NCBI RefSeq assembly: GCF_000308815.1
Contig: NZ_BAFX01000001.1
Span: 1 to 37,028, forward strand
Direction of reading: 5' to 3'
Length of the DNA: 37,028 nt
Source: Nocardia concava NBRC 100430
GTDB taxonomy: Bacteria; Actinomycetota; Actinomycetes; Mycobacteriales; Mycobacteriaceae
The notes beneath the pieces were generated by a model. That model saw only the letters and a list, made by a program, of their open reading frames with translations. It did not search any database and was not told the origin of the DNA. Made by a program: the position numbers and the translations under genes. Of this stretch, positions 16,500 through 24,531 are shown piece after piece (positions within the stretch are counted from its first letter, which is position 1; each line of letters starts with the position of its first letter).

Positions 16500-18001
16500 G
16501 CGGCACCCCCCTCGACCTTCGGCGTGTTCACCCGGGCCGCATCCGGCTTGCGCAGCAGTTGCGTCGACGCGTCGGCGATCGGGGCGACCGGCTCGGCCCG
16601 CTTGCGCGCGGGGGCCGGCCGCCGCGCGGCGTCGGACACCTTGATGAGCAGACCCAGCAGCACGTAGTTGGCCAGCAGCGACGAACCGCCGTAGGACATG
16701 AACGGCGTGGTCAGACCGGTCAGCGGAATCAGCTTGGTGACACCGCCGACCACCACGAACACCTGGATGGCGATGGTGAAGGCGAGGCCCGCGGCCAGCA
16801 GCTTGCCGAAGCTGTCGCGAATGGCCAGCGCGGTGCGGATGCCGCGAATGGTGAACACGCAGAACAACATCAGGATGGCGGTCAGCCCGATCAGGCCGAG
16901 CTCCTCACCGATGGCGGAGATGATGAAGTCGGTCTTGGCGAAGGGCACCTGCGAGGGCCGCCCGCTGCCCAGCCCGGTCCCGGCCAGCCCGCCGGTGGCC
17001 AGTCCGAACAGCGACTGCGAGATCTGATAGCCGGTGTTGGAGTAGTCGGCGAACGGGTGCAGCCAGGTCTCGACCCGCACCCGCACATGCCCGAAGGCGT
17101 TGTAGGCGAACACGAATCCGATCGCCAGCAGCGCCATGCCGACCACGACCCAGCCCACCCGCTCGGTCGCGATGTAGAGCATGCACAGCACGGTGCAGAA
17201 GATCAGCAGGCAGGTGCCGAGATCCTTCTCGACCACCAGCACGCCCACCGACACCACCCACACCAGCAGGATCGGTCCCATATCGCGCATGCGCGGCAAC
17301 TCCATGCCGAACACGTGCTTGCCCGCACCGGTGAACAGGTCGCGCTTGGACACCAGCACGCCCGCGAAGAACACGATCAGCGCGATCTTCGCGAACTCGC
17401 CGGGCTGAACACTGAAGCCGGGCAGGCGGATCCAGATCTTCGCGCCGTTGACCATGGAGTACCGGTCCGGGAGCAGCGCGGGCAGCGCCAGCGCGATCAA
17501 TCCGATCAGGCCGAGCGTGTAGGCGTAGCGGGCCAGGCTGCGGTAGTCACGCAGCACGATCAACAGCCCCATGAAAACCACCATCCCCAACCCCGTCCAC
17601 AGCACCTGCTGGTTGGCGTCGGGGGAGGGGATGGGCAGGGAGGCGAAGGCGGCGTCCTGTGCCTGCGCTAGGTCGACGCGGTGAATGATCACCAGGCCCA
17701 ACCCGTTCAGCAGCGCCGCGATCGGTAGTAGGAGTGGATCCGCGAAGGCCGCGAACCGCCGCACCGCCAGGTGCGCGACACCGAACAACGCCATGTACGC
17801 GGCACCGAGCTTGGCGATCTCCCAGGTGATCGCCTGCTCCTGACTGGCCTCCACCAGCACCAGCGAGACCGTGGTGATGACGGCCGCCAACCCGAGTAGC
17901 AGCAACTCCACATTGCGCCGGGTCACGGGCGGCGGCGCAGGAGCGAAGCCGCCGGGTGGACTGGGGAAGGCCCCAGTGGACGGCGGTGCCGGTGCGGACA
18001 T
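16496..18001 (-). CDS. rodA: RodA/FtsW-family peptidoglycan glycosyltransferase
   Basis: A 501-residue SEDS-family polymerase that builds glycan strands from lipid II. A Pro/Ala-rich cytosolic tail (about 1-28) precedes about ten to twelve membrane helices. Family motifs include the large periplasmic loop with ISQSLFGLATGGLAGTGLGSG, the catalytic-region KTDFIISAIGEELGL, and LIPLTGLTTPFMSYGGSS near the end. The start ATG overlaps the pstP stop by one base (TGATG), indicating coupling. The C-terminal cytosolic tail is basic. It works with PbpA, encoded immediately downstream. Confidence 0.96.
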   Translation of the reverse strand: MSAPAPPSTGAFPSPPGGFAPAPPPVTRRNVELLLLGLAAVITTVSLVLVEASQEQAITWEIAKLGAAYMALFGVAHLAVRRFAAFADPLLLPIAALLNGLGLVIIHRVDLAQAQDAAFASLPIPSPDANQQVLWTGLGMVVFMGLLIVLRDYRSLARYAYTLGLIGLIALALPALLPDRYSMVNGAKIWIRLPGFSVQPGEFAKIALIVFFAGVLVSKRDLFTGAGKHVFGMELPRMRDMGPILLVWVVSVGVLVVEKDLGTCLLIFCTVLCMLYIATERVGWVVVGMALLAIGFVFAYNAFGHVRVRVETWLHPFADYSNTGYQISQSLFGLATGGLAGTGLGSGRPSQVPFAKTDFIISAIGEELGLIGLTAILMLFCVFTIRGIRTALAIRDSFGKLLAAGLAFTIAIQVFVVVGGVTKLIPLTGLTTPFMSYGGSSLLANYVLLGLLIKVSDAARRPAPARKRAEPVAPIADASTQLLRKPDAARVNTPKVEGGAA

Positions 18002-19512
18002 CAGTCCGCCGTCCTGCAGTTCTGCCCCGGAGTCTGCGGAGCCGTGGTGGTGGTGACAGGAGCGGTCGGCTGGTCGGACTTGTGGGGTTCGAGCTGATGG
18101 TTCTCGCCGGTGCGCTCACCGCCGGTGAGGCCGCCGGGCGCGGCCGGGGTGGTCGGCGCGGCGGGCGTGGTGGTCACCGGGGTGCCGGTCTGGTTCGGGT
18201 CGGCGGGCGGAGTGGCCGGGGGCGTGGAAGGCGGTGTGGGCGCGGGCTTCTCGCACGGCGGCAGCAGTTCGGACTGCACCAGATTGCGGATCTGCTTGAC
18301 GGCGTCGTCGCGCGAGCCCGGCGGCAGGCCCTTGTCGACCGAGTCACGGCCGCTGGGGCGAAGATCGTTGCGGGTCAGCTGCGCGCAGCCGGCGGGAAAC
18401 TTGTCGCCGGGACCGGCCAGCGTCAATTCGCCCGCGCGCGTGACACATCCGACCTGATCCACATCGCGGATCGAGTAGCCCAGCACCGAACCGGGCAGGC
18501 CGCGCAGCACGACCACCTTCTCGCCGTCCACGCCGACGTAGTAGTTGCTGCGAATCATGTTGTAGCCCACGGTCAGACCCGCGCCGACGGCCACCAGCAG
18601 GGCCAGCGACAGCGCCAGCCAGCGCAGCTTGTGGCTCTTCTTGGGCGGTTCGGGCTCGGCCTGCTGGACCGCGCGGCGCGGGGTGGCGCGCGGCGGCCGC
18701 ATGGCGGCGGCCCGGCCCGCGGCGGTGTTCGGCGGGGGCGTGTCGTCGTCCTCGCCCGAGGCCGCGCCCGCCACGATCGGATGGCTCTGGCCGTAGTCCA
18801 GATCGATGACGTCGGCGACCACCACGGTCACGTTGTCGGGACCGCCACTGCGCAGGGCCAATTCGATGAGCCGGTCGGCCGACTCGTCGGTGGTGCCCTC
18901 GCGCAGGGTGTTGGCGATGGTCTCGTCGCTGACCACGTCCGAGAGGCCGTCGGAGCACAGCAGATAGCGGTCCCCGGCCCGGGCCTCGCGCACCACCAGG
19001 GTGGGGTCGATCTCGTTGCCGGTGAGCGCGCGCATGATCAGCGAGCGCTGCGGATGCGTGTGGGCCTGCTCCGGGGTGATGCGTCCCTCGTCCACCAGCG
19101 ACTGCACGAAGGTGTCGTCGCGGGTGATCTGGGTCAGCTGGCCCTCGCGGAGCATGTAGGCGCGGGAGTCGCCGATGTGCGCGAGGCCGAGTTTGCGCCC
19201 GGCGAACAGGATGGCGGTGAGCGTGGTGCCCATGCCGTCGAGTTCCGGCTCCTCCTCGACCTGGTCGGCGATGGCCGCATTGCCCTCGTGCACAGCACGA
19301 TTGAGCTTGCCGAGCAGATCGTCGCCGGGCTCGTCGTCGTCGAGATGCGCCAGCGCGGCGATCATCAGTTGCGAGGCGACCTCACCGGCGGCGTGGCCGC
19401 CCATGCCGTCCGCGAGCGCGAGCAGTCGCGCACCTGCGTAGACGGAATCCTCGTTGTTGGCCCGGACGAGACCGCGGTCGCTACGAGCGGCGTAGCGGAG
19501 AACAAGTGTCAC
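18001..19512 (-). CDS. pstP: PP2C-type serine/threonine phosphatase PstP
   Basis: A 503-residue membrane phosphatase opposing PknA and PknB. The PPM catalytic domain (about 1-237) shows RSDRGLVRANNEDSV, the metal-binding Asp35 in LADGMGGH, HIGDSRAYML, Asp188 in CSDGLSD, and Asp226 in GGPDNVTVVV. A linker and a membrane helix (about 297-319) follow, then an extracellular domain of about 130 residues and a Thr/Pro-rich tail. It starts at GTG 19512, overlapping the fhaB stop as GTGA; the frame is open further upstream inside fhaB but without homology. It removes phosphates from the kinases and the wall machinery. Confidence 0.96.
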   Translation of the reverse strand: MTLVLRYAARSDRGLVRANNEDSVYAGARLLALADGMGGHAAGEVASQLMIAALAHLDDDEPGDDLLGKLNRAVHEGNAAIADQVEEEPELDGMGTTLTAILFAGRKLGLAHIGDSRAYMLREGQLTQITRDDTFVQSLVDEGRITPEQAHTHPQRSLIMRALTGNEIDPTLVVREARAGDRYLLCSDGLSDVVSDETIANTLREGTTDESADRLIELALRSGGPDNVTVVVADVIDLDYGQSHPIVAGAASGEDDDTPPPNTAAGRAAAMRPPRATPRRAVQQAEPEPPKKSHKLRWLALSLALLVAVGAGLTVGYNMIRSNYYVGVDGEKVVVLRGLPGSVLGYSIRDVDQVGCVTRAGELTLAGPGDKFPAGCAQLTRNDLRPSGRDSVDKGLPPGSRDDAVKQIRNLVQSELLPPCEKPAPTPPSTPPATPPADPNQTGTPVTTTPAAPTTPAAPGGLTGGERTGENHQLEPHKSDQPTAPVTTTTAPQTPGQNCRTAD

Positions 19513-19976
19513 GATCGCAGCTCGATCACTGTCTTGCCGACACGGACGGGGGTGCCGAGTGGAACTCGCACCGGAGTGGTGACCTTCGACCGGTCGAGGT
19601 AGGTCCCGTTGGTGGAACCGAGATCCTCGACGTACCAATCCTCACCGCGCGGCGACAGGCGCGCGTGGCGGGTGGAGGCGTAGTCGTCGGTGAGGACCAG
19701 TGTGGAGTCGTCGGCGCGTCCGATCAGCACCGGCTGTGAGCCGAGTGAGATGCGGGTACCGGCGAGAGAACCCTGAGTCACCACGAGATATTTGGCGCCC
19801 TTCTGGCCCCGGCGAAAAGATGGGAGCACCGCGGAACCGCCTGCGGCCCGAGGCGCGACCCGAAGGCCGGAAGCCGCGTAGATATCGCTGCGCAGGGTCC
19901 GGAGCACCGCCCACACGAACAGCCACAACAGCAGCAGGAACCCCGCACGGGTCAATTGCAGGATCAGTCCCTGCAC
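19509..19976 (-). CDS. fhaB: FHA-domain protein FhaB (FipA)
   Basis: A 155-residue protein with one N-terminal membrane helix (LTRAGFLLLLWLFVWAVL) and a C-terminal FHA phosphothreonine-binding domain (about 75-155). FHA residues are present: GRADDS, STRHARL and LGSTNGTYL. It is very close to M. tuberculosis FhaB, which bridges phosphorylated division proteins to the septum. The start is GTG 19976, with AGGAGGTGG 8-16 nt upstream; this start matches the mycobacterial protein (MQGLxLQLTRAGF). It overlaps pstP by 4 nt. The 229 nt to fhaA upstream contain no gene and may hold an internal promoter. Confidence 0.95.
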   Translation of the reverse strand: MQGLILQLTRAGFLLLLWLFVWAVLRTLRSDIYAASGLRVAPRAAGGSAVLPSFRRGQKGAKYLVVTQGSLAGTRISLGSQPVLIGRADDSTLVLTDDYASTRHARLSPRGEDWYVEDLGSTNGTYLDRSKVTTPVRVPLGTPVRVGKTVIELRS

Positions 19977-20205
19977 GGTGCTCCACCTCCTGTTCGACCG
20001 TGTCGTAGGTACGGGGCAGTTACGGAGGTATGGCTCCGTGACCCCCAACCGGTGTCTTGCTGGTCAGCGTCGGTGCGTTGCTGCATAGCGCGGCCATGCT
20101 CCGCCGCGAGTATTGGCAGCATCATAGGGCCGACGACCGGTTGCGATCACGATACGACCGAGGAATTCCTAGCCATATCGTGACCTGCACCGCGAGCTTA
20201 CGGGA

Positions 20206-21609
20206 TCAGACGATCCGGATCAGGATCTCGGAATGTCCGGCGCGGATCACATCCCCGTCGGCCAGCTGCCAATCCTGGACAGGTGACCCGTTGACCAGCG
20301 TGCCATTGGTCGAACCCAGGTCCGAGAGCATCGCGGTCTGGCCGTCCCAGCGAACTTCGATGTGCCGCCGCGAAACTCCGGTATCGGGCAGCCGGAAGTG
20401 CGCGTCCTGGCCGCGGCCGATGATGTTGCTGCCCTCGCGCAGCTGGTAGGTGCGGCCGGAGCCGTCGTCCAGCTGCAGCGTGGCCGAGTAGCTCGAGCCG
20501 GCGCGCGCCGGGGCCGCGCCGTAGCCGCCCTGCTGGCCGTACCCCTGCTGGCCGTAGCCCTGCTCCTCGGCGTAGCCGCCCTGGTCCGGGTACTGGTCGT
20601 AGCCCTGCTGGCCGTACCCCTGCTGCTGGCCGTAGCCCGGCTCGGCATAGCCCTGCTGGCCGTAGCCCTGGTCGGCGTAGCCCTGCTGGCCGTAGCCGCC
20701 CTGCTGCTGGCCGTAGGCCTGATCGGCGTAACCCGGCTGCTGGCCGTAGGCCTGATCGCCGTAGCCCTGCTCGTAACCGTGCTGCTGCTGGCCGTACGCC
20801 TGGTCGGCGTAACCGGGCTGCTGCCCGTAGGCCTGATCGGGCGCGCTGTAGCCCGGCTGCTGGCCGTAGCCCGGCTCGGCGTAGCCGCCCTGCTGGCCGT
20901 AACCGCCGCCCTGCGGCTGGTTGTAGTCGTAGCCGTTCTGGTACTCGCCGTAGCCCTGCTCGGACTGGCCGTAGCCGCCCTGCTCGTAGCCCTGCTGACC
21001 GCCGCGGCCGTAGTCGCCGTAACCCTGCTGACCTTGGCGGCCCGCAGGCGGGGGCGCGTACCCGCGGTTCCGCGGATCGGACTCCGCGGGCTCACGGCTT
21101 GGGTCGTAGCCTGAGTTCTGCGTCATGGGGCCAGCTCCTGGTTGCGGGTTGGGTCGTTGTGGGCGTTCAGGACCCGGTGACGGGCCTGCCCGCCCACCCG
21201 CGTCCGGATCCACCCGGCCGCGCGTCCTGAACTGTCCGGTGTGCAGCGTAGGGGATGCCTCGAACTCCACGTGCACTTCGCCGTAGGTCTGCCACCCTTG
21301 CTCACGGATGTAGTCCTGCAGATGTTTGGTGAATGCACGCTTGGTGAGCTCGTAATCCTGCGAGGCCAGGTCGCGTTCCGGCTGTCCCTCACCCTGGACG
21401 AGTTGCCGGAGATCGGACTCGTTGATGGTGATGACATAGCTGTTGGGAGCCAGCAGATGCCCCCCGCCGAGATCCTGGATGTGGTCGGCGGCCTCACGCT
21501 GCAGCGCGGCCTCGACCTCCTGCGGGACGACGCTCCCGCCGAATACACGGGCGAAAACGTCCCCCACCGCCCCCTGGAGGCGGCGTTCGAATCGAGAAAC
21601 GATCCCCAT
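20206..21609 (-). CDS. fhaA: FHA-domain protein FhaA with DUF3662 and Gln/Gly/Tyr linker
   Basis: A 467-residue cytosolic scaffold. The N-terminal DUF3662 domain (about 1-120) starts [26 protein letters not shown] basic, Pro-rich hinge leads to a long low-complexity linker (about 187-366) of repeated QGYGQQ- and DQAYGQQ-type units. The C-terminal FHA domain (about 370-467) has [17 protein letters not shown] and [11 protein letters not shown]. In mycobacteria the FHA domain binds the phosphorylated pseudokinase domain of MviN/MurJ to restrain peptidoglycan synthesis. The start at 21609 has GGAGGGGG just upstream. It heads the operon that runs to pknB. A longer frame upstream is antisense to the tRNA-Leu region and is not used. 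Confidence 0.96.
   Translation of the reverse strand: MGIVSRFERRLQGAVGDVFARVFGGSVVPQEVEAALQREAADHIQDLGGGHLLAPNSYVITINESDLRQLVQGEGQPERDLASQDYELTKRAFTKHLQDYIREQGWQTYGEVHVEFEASPTLHTGQFRTRGRVDPDAGGRAGPSPGPERPQRPNPQPGAGPMTQNSGYDPSREPAESDPRNRGYAPPPAGRQGQQGYGDYGRGGQQGYEQGGYGQSEQGYGEYQNGYDYNQPQGGGYGQQGGYAEPGYGQQPGYSAPDQAYGQQPGYADQAYGQQQHGYEQGYGDQAYGQQPGYADQAYGQQQGGYGQQGYADQGYGQQGYAEPGYGQQQGYGQQGYDQYPDQGGYAEEQGYGQQGYGQQGGYGAAPARAGSSYSATLQLDDGSGRTYQLREGSNIIGRGQDAHFRLPDTGVSRRHIEVRWDGQTAMLSDLGSTNGTLVNGSPVQDWQLADGDVIRAGHSEILIRIV
20512..21050 (-). repeat. Degenerate Gln/Gly/Tyr-coding repeat inside fhaA
   Basis: About 30 imperfect short units built around cagggctac/tacggccag on the coding strand encode the FhaA linker. 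Unit length varies from 4 to 8 codons and the frame is always kept. Mycobacterial FhaA also has a Gln/Gly/Pro/Tyr-rich linker, so the class is family-typical. Slippage between units may make the copy number variable. Confidence 0.8.
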
Positions 21610-21696
21610 AGCCCCCTCCCTTCTGTGGCGTGCGGGGTTGCGTCCTAGAAAGCAACACGCAGACGTGGCGTGTCGCCGCAGGGACACGTTGATTGC

Positions 21697-21726
21697 ATGA
21701 TATCCACGATCGTCCACACCTGTAAC
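21697..21726 (-). promoter_or_regulatory. Candidate promoter of the fhaA-pknB operon
   Basis: On the reverse strand GTTACA (21726-21721) and TATCAT (21702-21697) are separated by 18 nt. The expected start near 21690 leaves a leader of about 80 nt before fhaA, with a good ribosome-binding site. Read by eye. Confidence 0.35.
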
Positions 21727-21846
21727 TCTTGGCGACGGCCCGGGGTTCCCGTGTCCTAGCCACATCACGGCATCGCGTTCGAACCCCCGATAACCAGGCG
21801 ATTTCGTTTTGGCGCAAACCTCGTGATACGTTTCTTCCCGTCGCTC

Positions 21847-21932
21847 GGGCGAGTGGCGGAATGGCAGACGCGCTGGCTTCAGGTGCCAGTGTCCGTAAGG
21901 ACGTGGGGGTTCAAGTCCCCCCTCGCCCACCA
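21847..21932 (+). tRNA. leuT: tRNA-Leu (CAG), CCA encoded
   Basis: An 86-nt class II tRNA including the encoded CCA end. Acceptor GGGCGAG pairs with CTCGCCC, the anticodon loop is ttCAGgt between CTGGC and GCCAG, a long variable arm (TGTCCGTAAGGACG) follows, and the T-arm is TGGGGG-TTCAAGT-CCCCC. It sits beyond fhaA as leuT does in mycobacteria. Confidence 0.97.
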
Positions 21933-21937
21933 TGAGG

Positions 21938-21976
21938 AAGGCCCCCGATCCAAACGGATCGGGGGCCTTCTTCTTT
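21938..21976 (+). terminator. Terminator of tRNA-Leu
   Basis: A perfect 14-bp stem (AAGGCCCCCGATCC with its complement) around aaac is followed by cttctttt. It starts 5 nt after the tRNA. Confidence 0.9.
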
Positions 21977-22555
21977 TGTGTCCCGAGCCCGTTCCGCGGG
22001 AACCGTGAAAACCCCATGTCAAAGGTGATGTGACGAAGATCGCACGCCCTGGTTGGAGGGGGTCGCGGAAGGCGTTGCCGGAGTGCGATTTCGGGGCCTC
22101 GGAAGGGTGAAAATCGTTTGCCGGAAGATGCCGTCTGAGGTATGCGTCCGATTACTGGCGGCCATTGCCTGATGATCATTTAGCGAAAACCGCGACAAAC
22201 AAACTTGAGGTTTGTTTGGTTGATGGCGACCGGTGGGCAATCGGTCTGAGCTGGGGCGAAACGCCAGGTTAACGTGGGCTGAAGGGGTGGTGAGCGGAAA
22301 ATTTGCGAGTTTTCGGCAAACCCTCCGGCCGGGTTCGAAACCCATCGCGCGCAAGGGGTTGAAATCGGGTCGGAAACTCGACCGCGGGGATAGTTTCGAG
22401 CCCCTCCGCAGACCGTCCGCAAAGCGGATGCCGGGTATTAGCGATCTTGTCGGGTTCCCTACGGGGAAGCTGCATTTCGCCTGGTCGCGTTATACGCCGG
22501 GCGGCCAAGTCGGAGGTTGCGTAGCCATAACGATTGTGTAGAGTCATCGGCAACG
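21977..22555. other. Gene-free region with stable hairpins, possible small RNA
   Basis: No ORF here resembles a protein or has a proper ribosome-binding site. Composition is visibly less GC-rich than the neighbours. On the plus strand I see a 9-bp inverted repeat (CAAACAAAC, 22196-22204, with 22210-22218, loop ttgag), a TCCGC-aaa-GCGGA hairpin (22416-22428), and TTCCC-TACG-GGGAA (22455-22468), the cUACGg fold typical of stable RNAs. A T-arm-like GGGTTCGAAACCC (22331-22343) is not part of a tRNA. Whether a transcript exists is unknown. Confidence 0.4.
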
Positions 22556-22589
22556 CTGGCCGCAGCTGAGCCGGACTCGCTGCGGCCAG
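22556..22589 (-). terminator. Hairpin at the 3' end of the SpoIIM-like gene
   Basis: A 10-bp perfect stem (CTGGCCGCAG, 22556-22565, with 22580-22589) lies 26 nt after the stop at 22616. There is no T-tract. It is the likely transcript end for the reverse-strand gene. Confidence 0.5.
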
Positions 22590-22615
22590 TGGAAATCAAT
22601 CCGACGGTTACGCGA

Positions 22616-23647
22616 CTACGAAGTCGCCACTCCCACAACCGGTTCCGGACCCTTCTCGATCGAATAGCCCGTGATGTGCTCCGGGCGCTCCGCTGCTTCC
22701 TGCTCGCGCACCGCGATCCTCCCGCGCCCGAAGACGTAGGCCAGGAAGCCGAGTTCGGCCAGCGCCCCGATCCCGACCCGCAGTGCGGTGGGCAGTCCGC
22801 TGGGCGTCACGAAGCCCTCCAGGAAGCCCGAAACCAGGAGCACGCCGACCAGTCCGAGCGCGATCACGGCGGTCGCCCGGCCCTGCCGGGCCAGTGCCTG
22901 CGGGCGGCTCTCCTTACCCGGATCGATCAGGGTCCAGCCCAGTTTCAGGCCCGCCCCGCCGGCCACGAAAATGGCTGTGAGCTCCAGCATTCCGTGCGGC
23001 AGGATCCAGCCGAAGAAGGGGCCGAGCCGCCCCGCCTCGGCCATCAGGCCGGCGCTGATCCCGAGGTTCATGGCGTTCATGAAGAGCAGGTACACCGCGG
23101 GCAGGATGAGCACGCCGAGGAACAGCGCCATGGCCGACACCCACGCGTTGTTGGTCCACACCTTGGCGGCGAAGGCGTCGTGCGGGTGCTCGTAGTAGTA
23201 GGTCTCGAATTCGCCACCGGGCCGCGTCAAGACGTCTGTATCCGTGTCCAGCCCGAGATGTCGCCGCGCGGCTTCCGAATTCGCCACCCAGGCCGCCAGC
23301 GCGGCCGAGCCGAGCAGGAACAGCGTCGCCACCGAGACCCACCAGGGCCAGGCCCGGTAGACGGCGGCCGGGAAGCGGTGGCTGAAGAAGTAGCCGATCT
23401 CGCGCAGGGTGTCGATGCGGGCGCTCAGTATGCGGCCCCGCGCCCGGGTCAGCACCGCCGAAAGCCCGGCGATGAGTTCGGGATCCGCCTCCCGCGTCTG
23501 CAACCGGGCCAGCTGCTGGGACGCCAGGCGGTACAGCCGGACCAATTCGTCCGCCTCCGCGCCGTCCAGGCGCTTGCGGCGGGAGGCCAGCTGATCCAAT
23601 CGGTCCCAGGCGGGCTTGTGCACGAACGTGTACGCGTCCAGATCCAT
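22616..23647 (-). CDS. SpoIIM-family (DUF95) membrane protein
   Basis: A 343-residue membrane protein of the stage II sporulation protein M family, which in non-sporulating actinomycetes accompanies MoxR clusters. The N-terminal 80 residues are a soluble helical region (MDLDAYTFVHKPAWDRLDQLASRRKRL, with a READPELIAGLSAVLTRARGRI stretch). About five membrane helices follow. The conserved segment NNAWVSAMALFLGVLILPAVYLLFMNAMNLG, ending in GFFGWILPHGMLELTA-like sequence, marks the family. GGAGGGG lies 5 nt before the start. It is divergent from the RDD gene across 74 nt. By analogy it may help wall remodelling, but its role in this phylum is unknown. Confidence 0.88.
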   Translation of the reverse strand: MDLDAYTFVHKPAWDRLDQLASRRKRLDGAEADELVRLYRLASQQLARLQTREADPELIAGLSAVLTRARGRILSARIDTLREIGYFFSHRFPAAVYRAWPWWVSVATLFLLGSAALAAWVANSEAARRHLGLDTDTDVLTRPGGEFETYYYEHPHDAFAAKVWTNNAWVSAMALFLGVLILPAVYLLFMNAMNLGISAGLMAEAGRLGPFFGWILPHGMLELTAIFVAGGAGLKLGWTLIDPGKESRPQALARQGRATAVIALGLVGVLLVSGFLEGFVTPSGLPTALRVGIGALAELGFLAYVFGRGRIAVREQEAAERPEHITGYSIEKGPEPVVGVATS

Positions 23648-23721
23648 GAGTACCCCTCCTGCGCCAACGCTGACAGAATGCTATCCATCTCGATCTCACC
23701 CGGCGGAGGAAGACGACCCTC

Positions 23722-24531
23722 ATGGCACTTTTCACCACCGGCGAGGCCGTGGCCGTCGAATTGCCGATCGCGCGGATACCGACCCGGGCCGCGGCGTTCC
23801 TGCTCGATCTGATCCTGCAGGTGATTCTCGGAATTCTGCTGGTGCTGGCGTTCGAACTGCTGCTGGTGTGGATCGGCGCGGATTCCGCGTGGCGCGATGC
23901 CGCGGGCGTGGTGGCCATGGTGAGCGCGCTGATCGGGTATCCCGTGCTGTTCGAGACGTTTTCGCGCGGGCGCTCGGTCGGCAAGATGGCGGTCGGGCTG
24001 CGGGTGGTGCGCGCCGACGGCGGGCCCATCGACTTCCGGCACGCGGTGACGCGGGGGCTGGCGGGGATCGTGGACTTCTGGATTCTGGGCACCGGGCTGA
24101 TCGCCATCGTGGTGTCCATGTGCTCGCCGAATGCCCGGCGGGTGGGTGACGCGCTGGCGGGGACCGTGGTCGTGCACGATCGCAGCCGCCTGCCCTTCGC
24201 CGCGCTGGCCGCGCCGCCGCCGTGGCTGGTGGGCTGGGCGCGGCAACTCGATCTGTCCGGTCTCCCGGACGATCTGGTGCTGTCGATGCGGAAGTACCTG
24301 CTGCGCTTCCGGACCCTGACGCCCGAGGTGCAGGACCGGCTGGGGCGCGCGCTGGTGATCGCCGTCTGCGCGAAGCTGCGCACGCCGCCGCTGAATGGTT
24401 ATCCGCCGCTGCAGATTCTGGGCGCGGTGCTGGCCGAGCGGCAGCGGCGCACCATCGTGAAGGTGGCACCGCCGCCGCCCTACGCCGTGCGGCCGGTCGC
24501 GGTGCCGCCTACAGCGCTCCGGTCCGCTTGA
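23722..24531 (+). CDS. RDD family membrane protein
   Basis: A 269-residue protein with an RDD domain of about three membrane helices. The Arg of ARIPTRAAAFLLDLILQ and the two Asp positions (FLLDLI, and VDFWILG in helix 3) fit the Arg-Asp-Asp family signature, with GRSVGKMAVGLRVV between. The C-terminal 90 residues are soluble and basic, containing DDLVLSMRKYLLRFRTLTPEVQDRLGRAL. GGAGGAAG lies about 10 nt before the start. Its 3' end overlaps the convergent DUF58 gene by 23 nt. It faces the SpoIIM-like gene and may share its regulation. Function unknown; transport has been suggested for some relatives. Confidence 0.87.
   Translation: MALFTTGEAVAVELPIARIPTRAAAFLLDLILQVILGILLVLAFELLLVWIGADSAWRDAAGVVAMVSALIGYPVLFETFSRGRSVGKMAVGLRVVRADGGPIDFRHAVTRGLAGIVDFWILGTGLIAIVVSMCSPNARRVGDALAGTVVVHDRSRLPFAALAAPPPWLVGWARQLDLSGLPDDLVLSMRKYLLRFRTLTPEVQDRLGRALVIAVCAKLRTPPLNGYPPLQILGAVLAERQRRTIVKVAPPPPYAVRPVAVPPTALRSA

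Noticed and set aside
20512..21050. Repeated short units that could be taken for a CRISPR array or minisatellite
   Set aside because: Units keep the fhaA frame, have no spacers and encode a family-typical linker.
21847..21932. tRNA-Leu as an integration site of a mobile element
   Set aside because: No integrase gene, no repeated tRNA 3' end and ordinary chromosomal genes on both sides.
22326..22346. T-arm-like GGGTTCGAAACCC suggesting a tRNA or tRNA remnant
   Set aside because: No matching acceptor, D-arm or anticodon arm lies in the 65 bases upstream on either strand.
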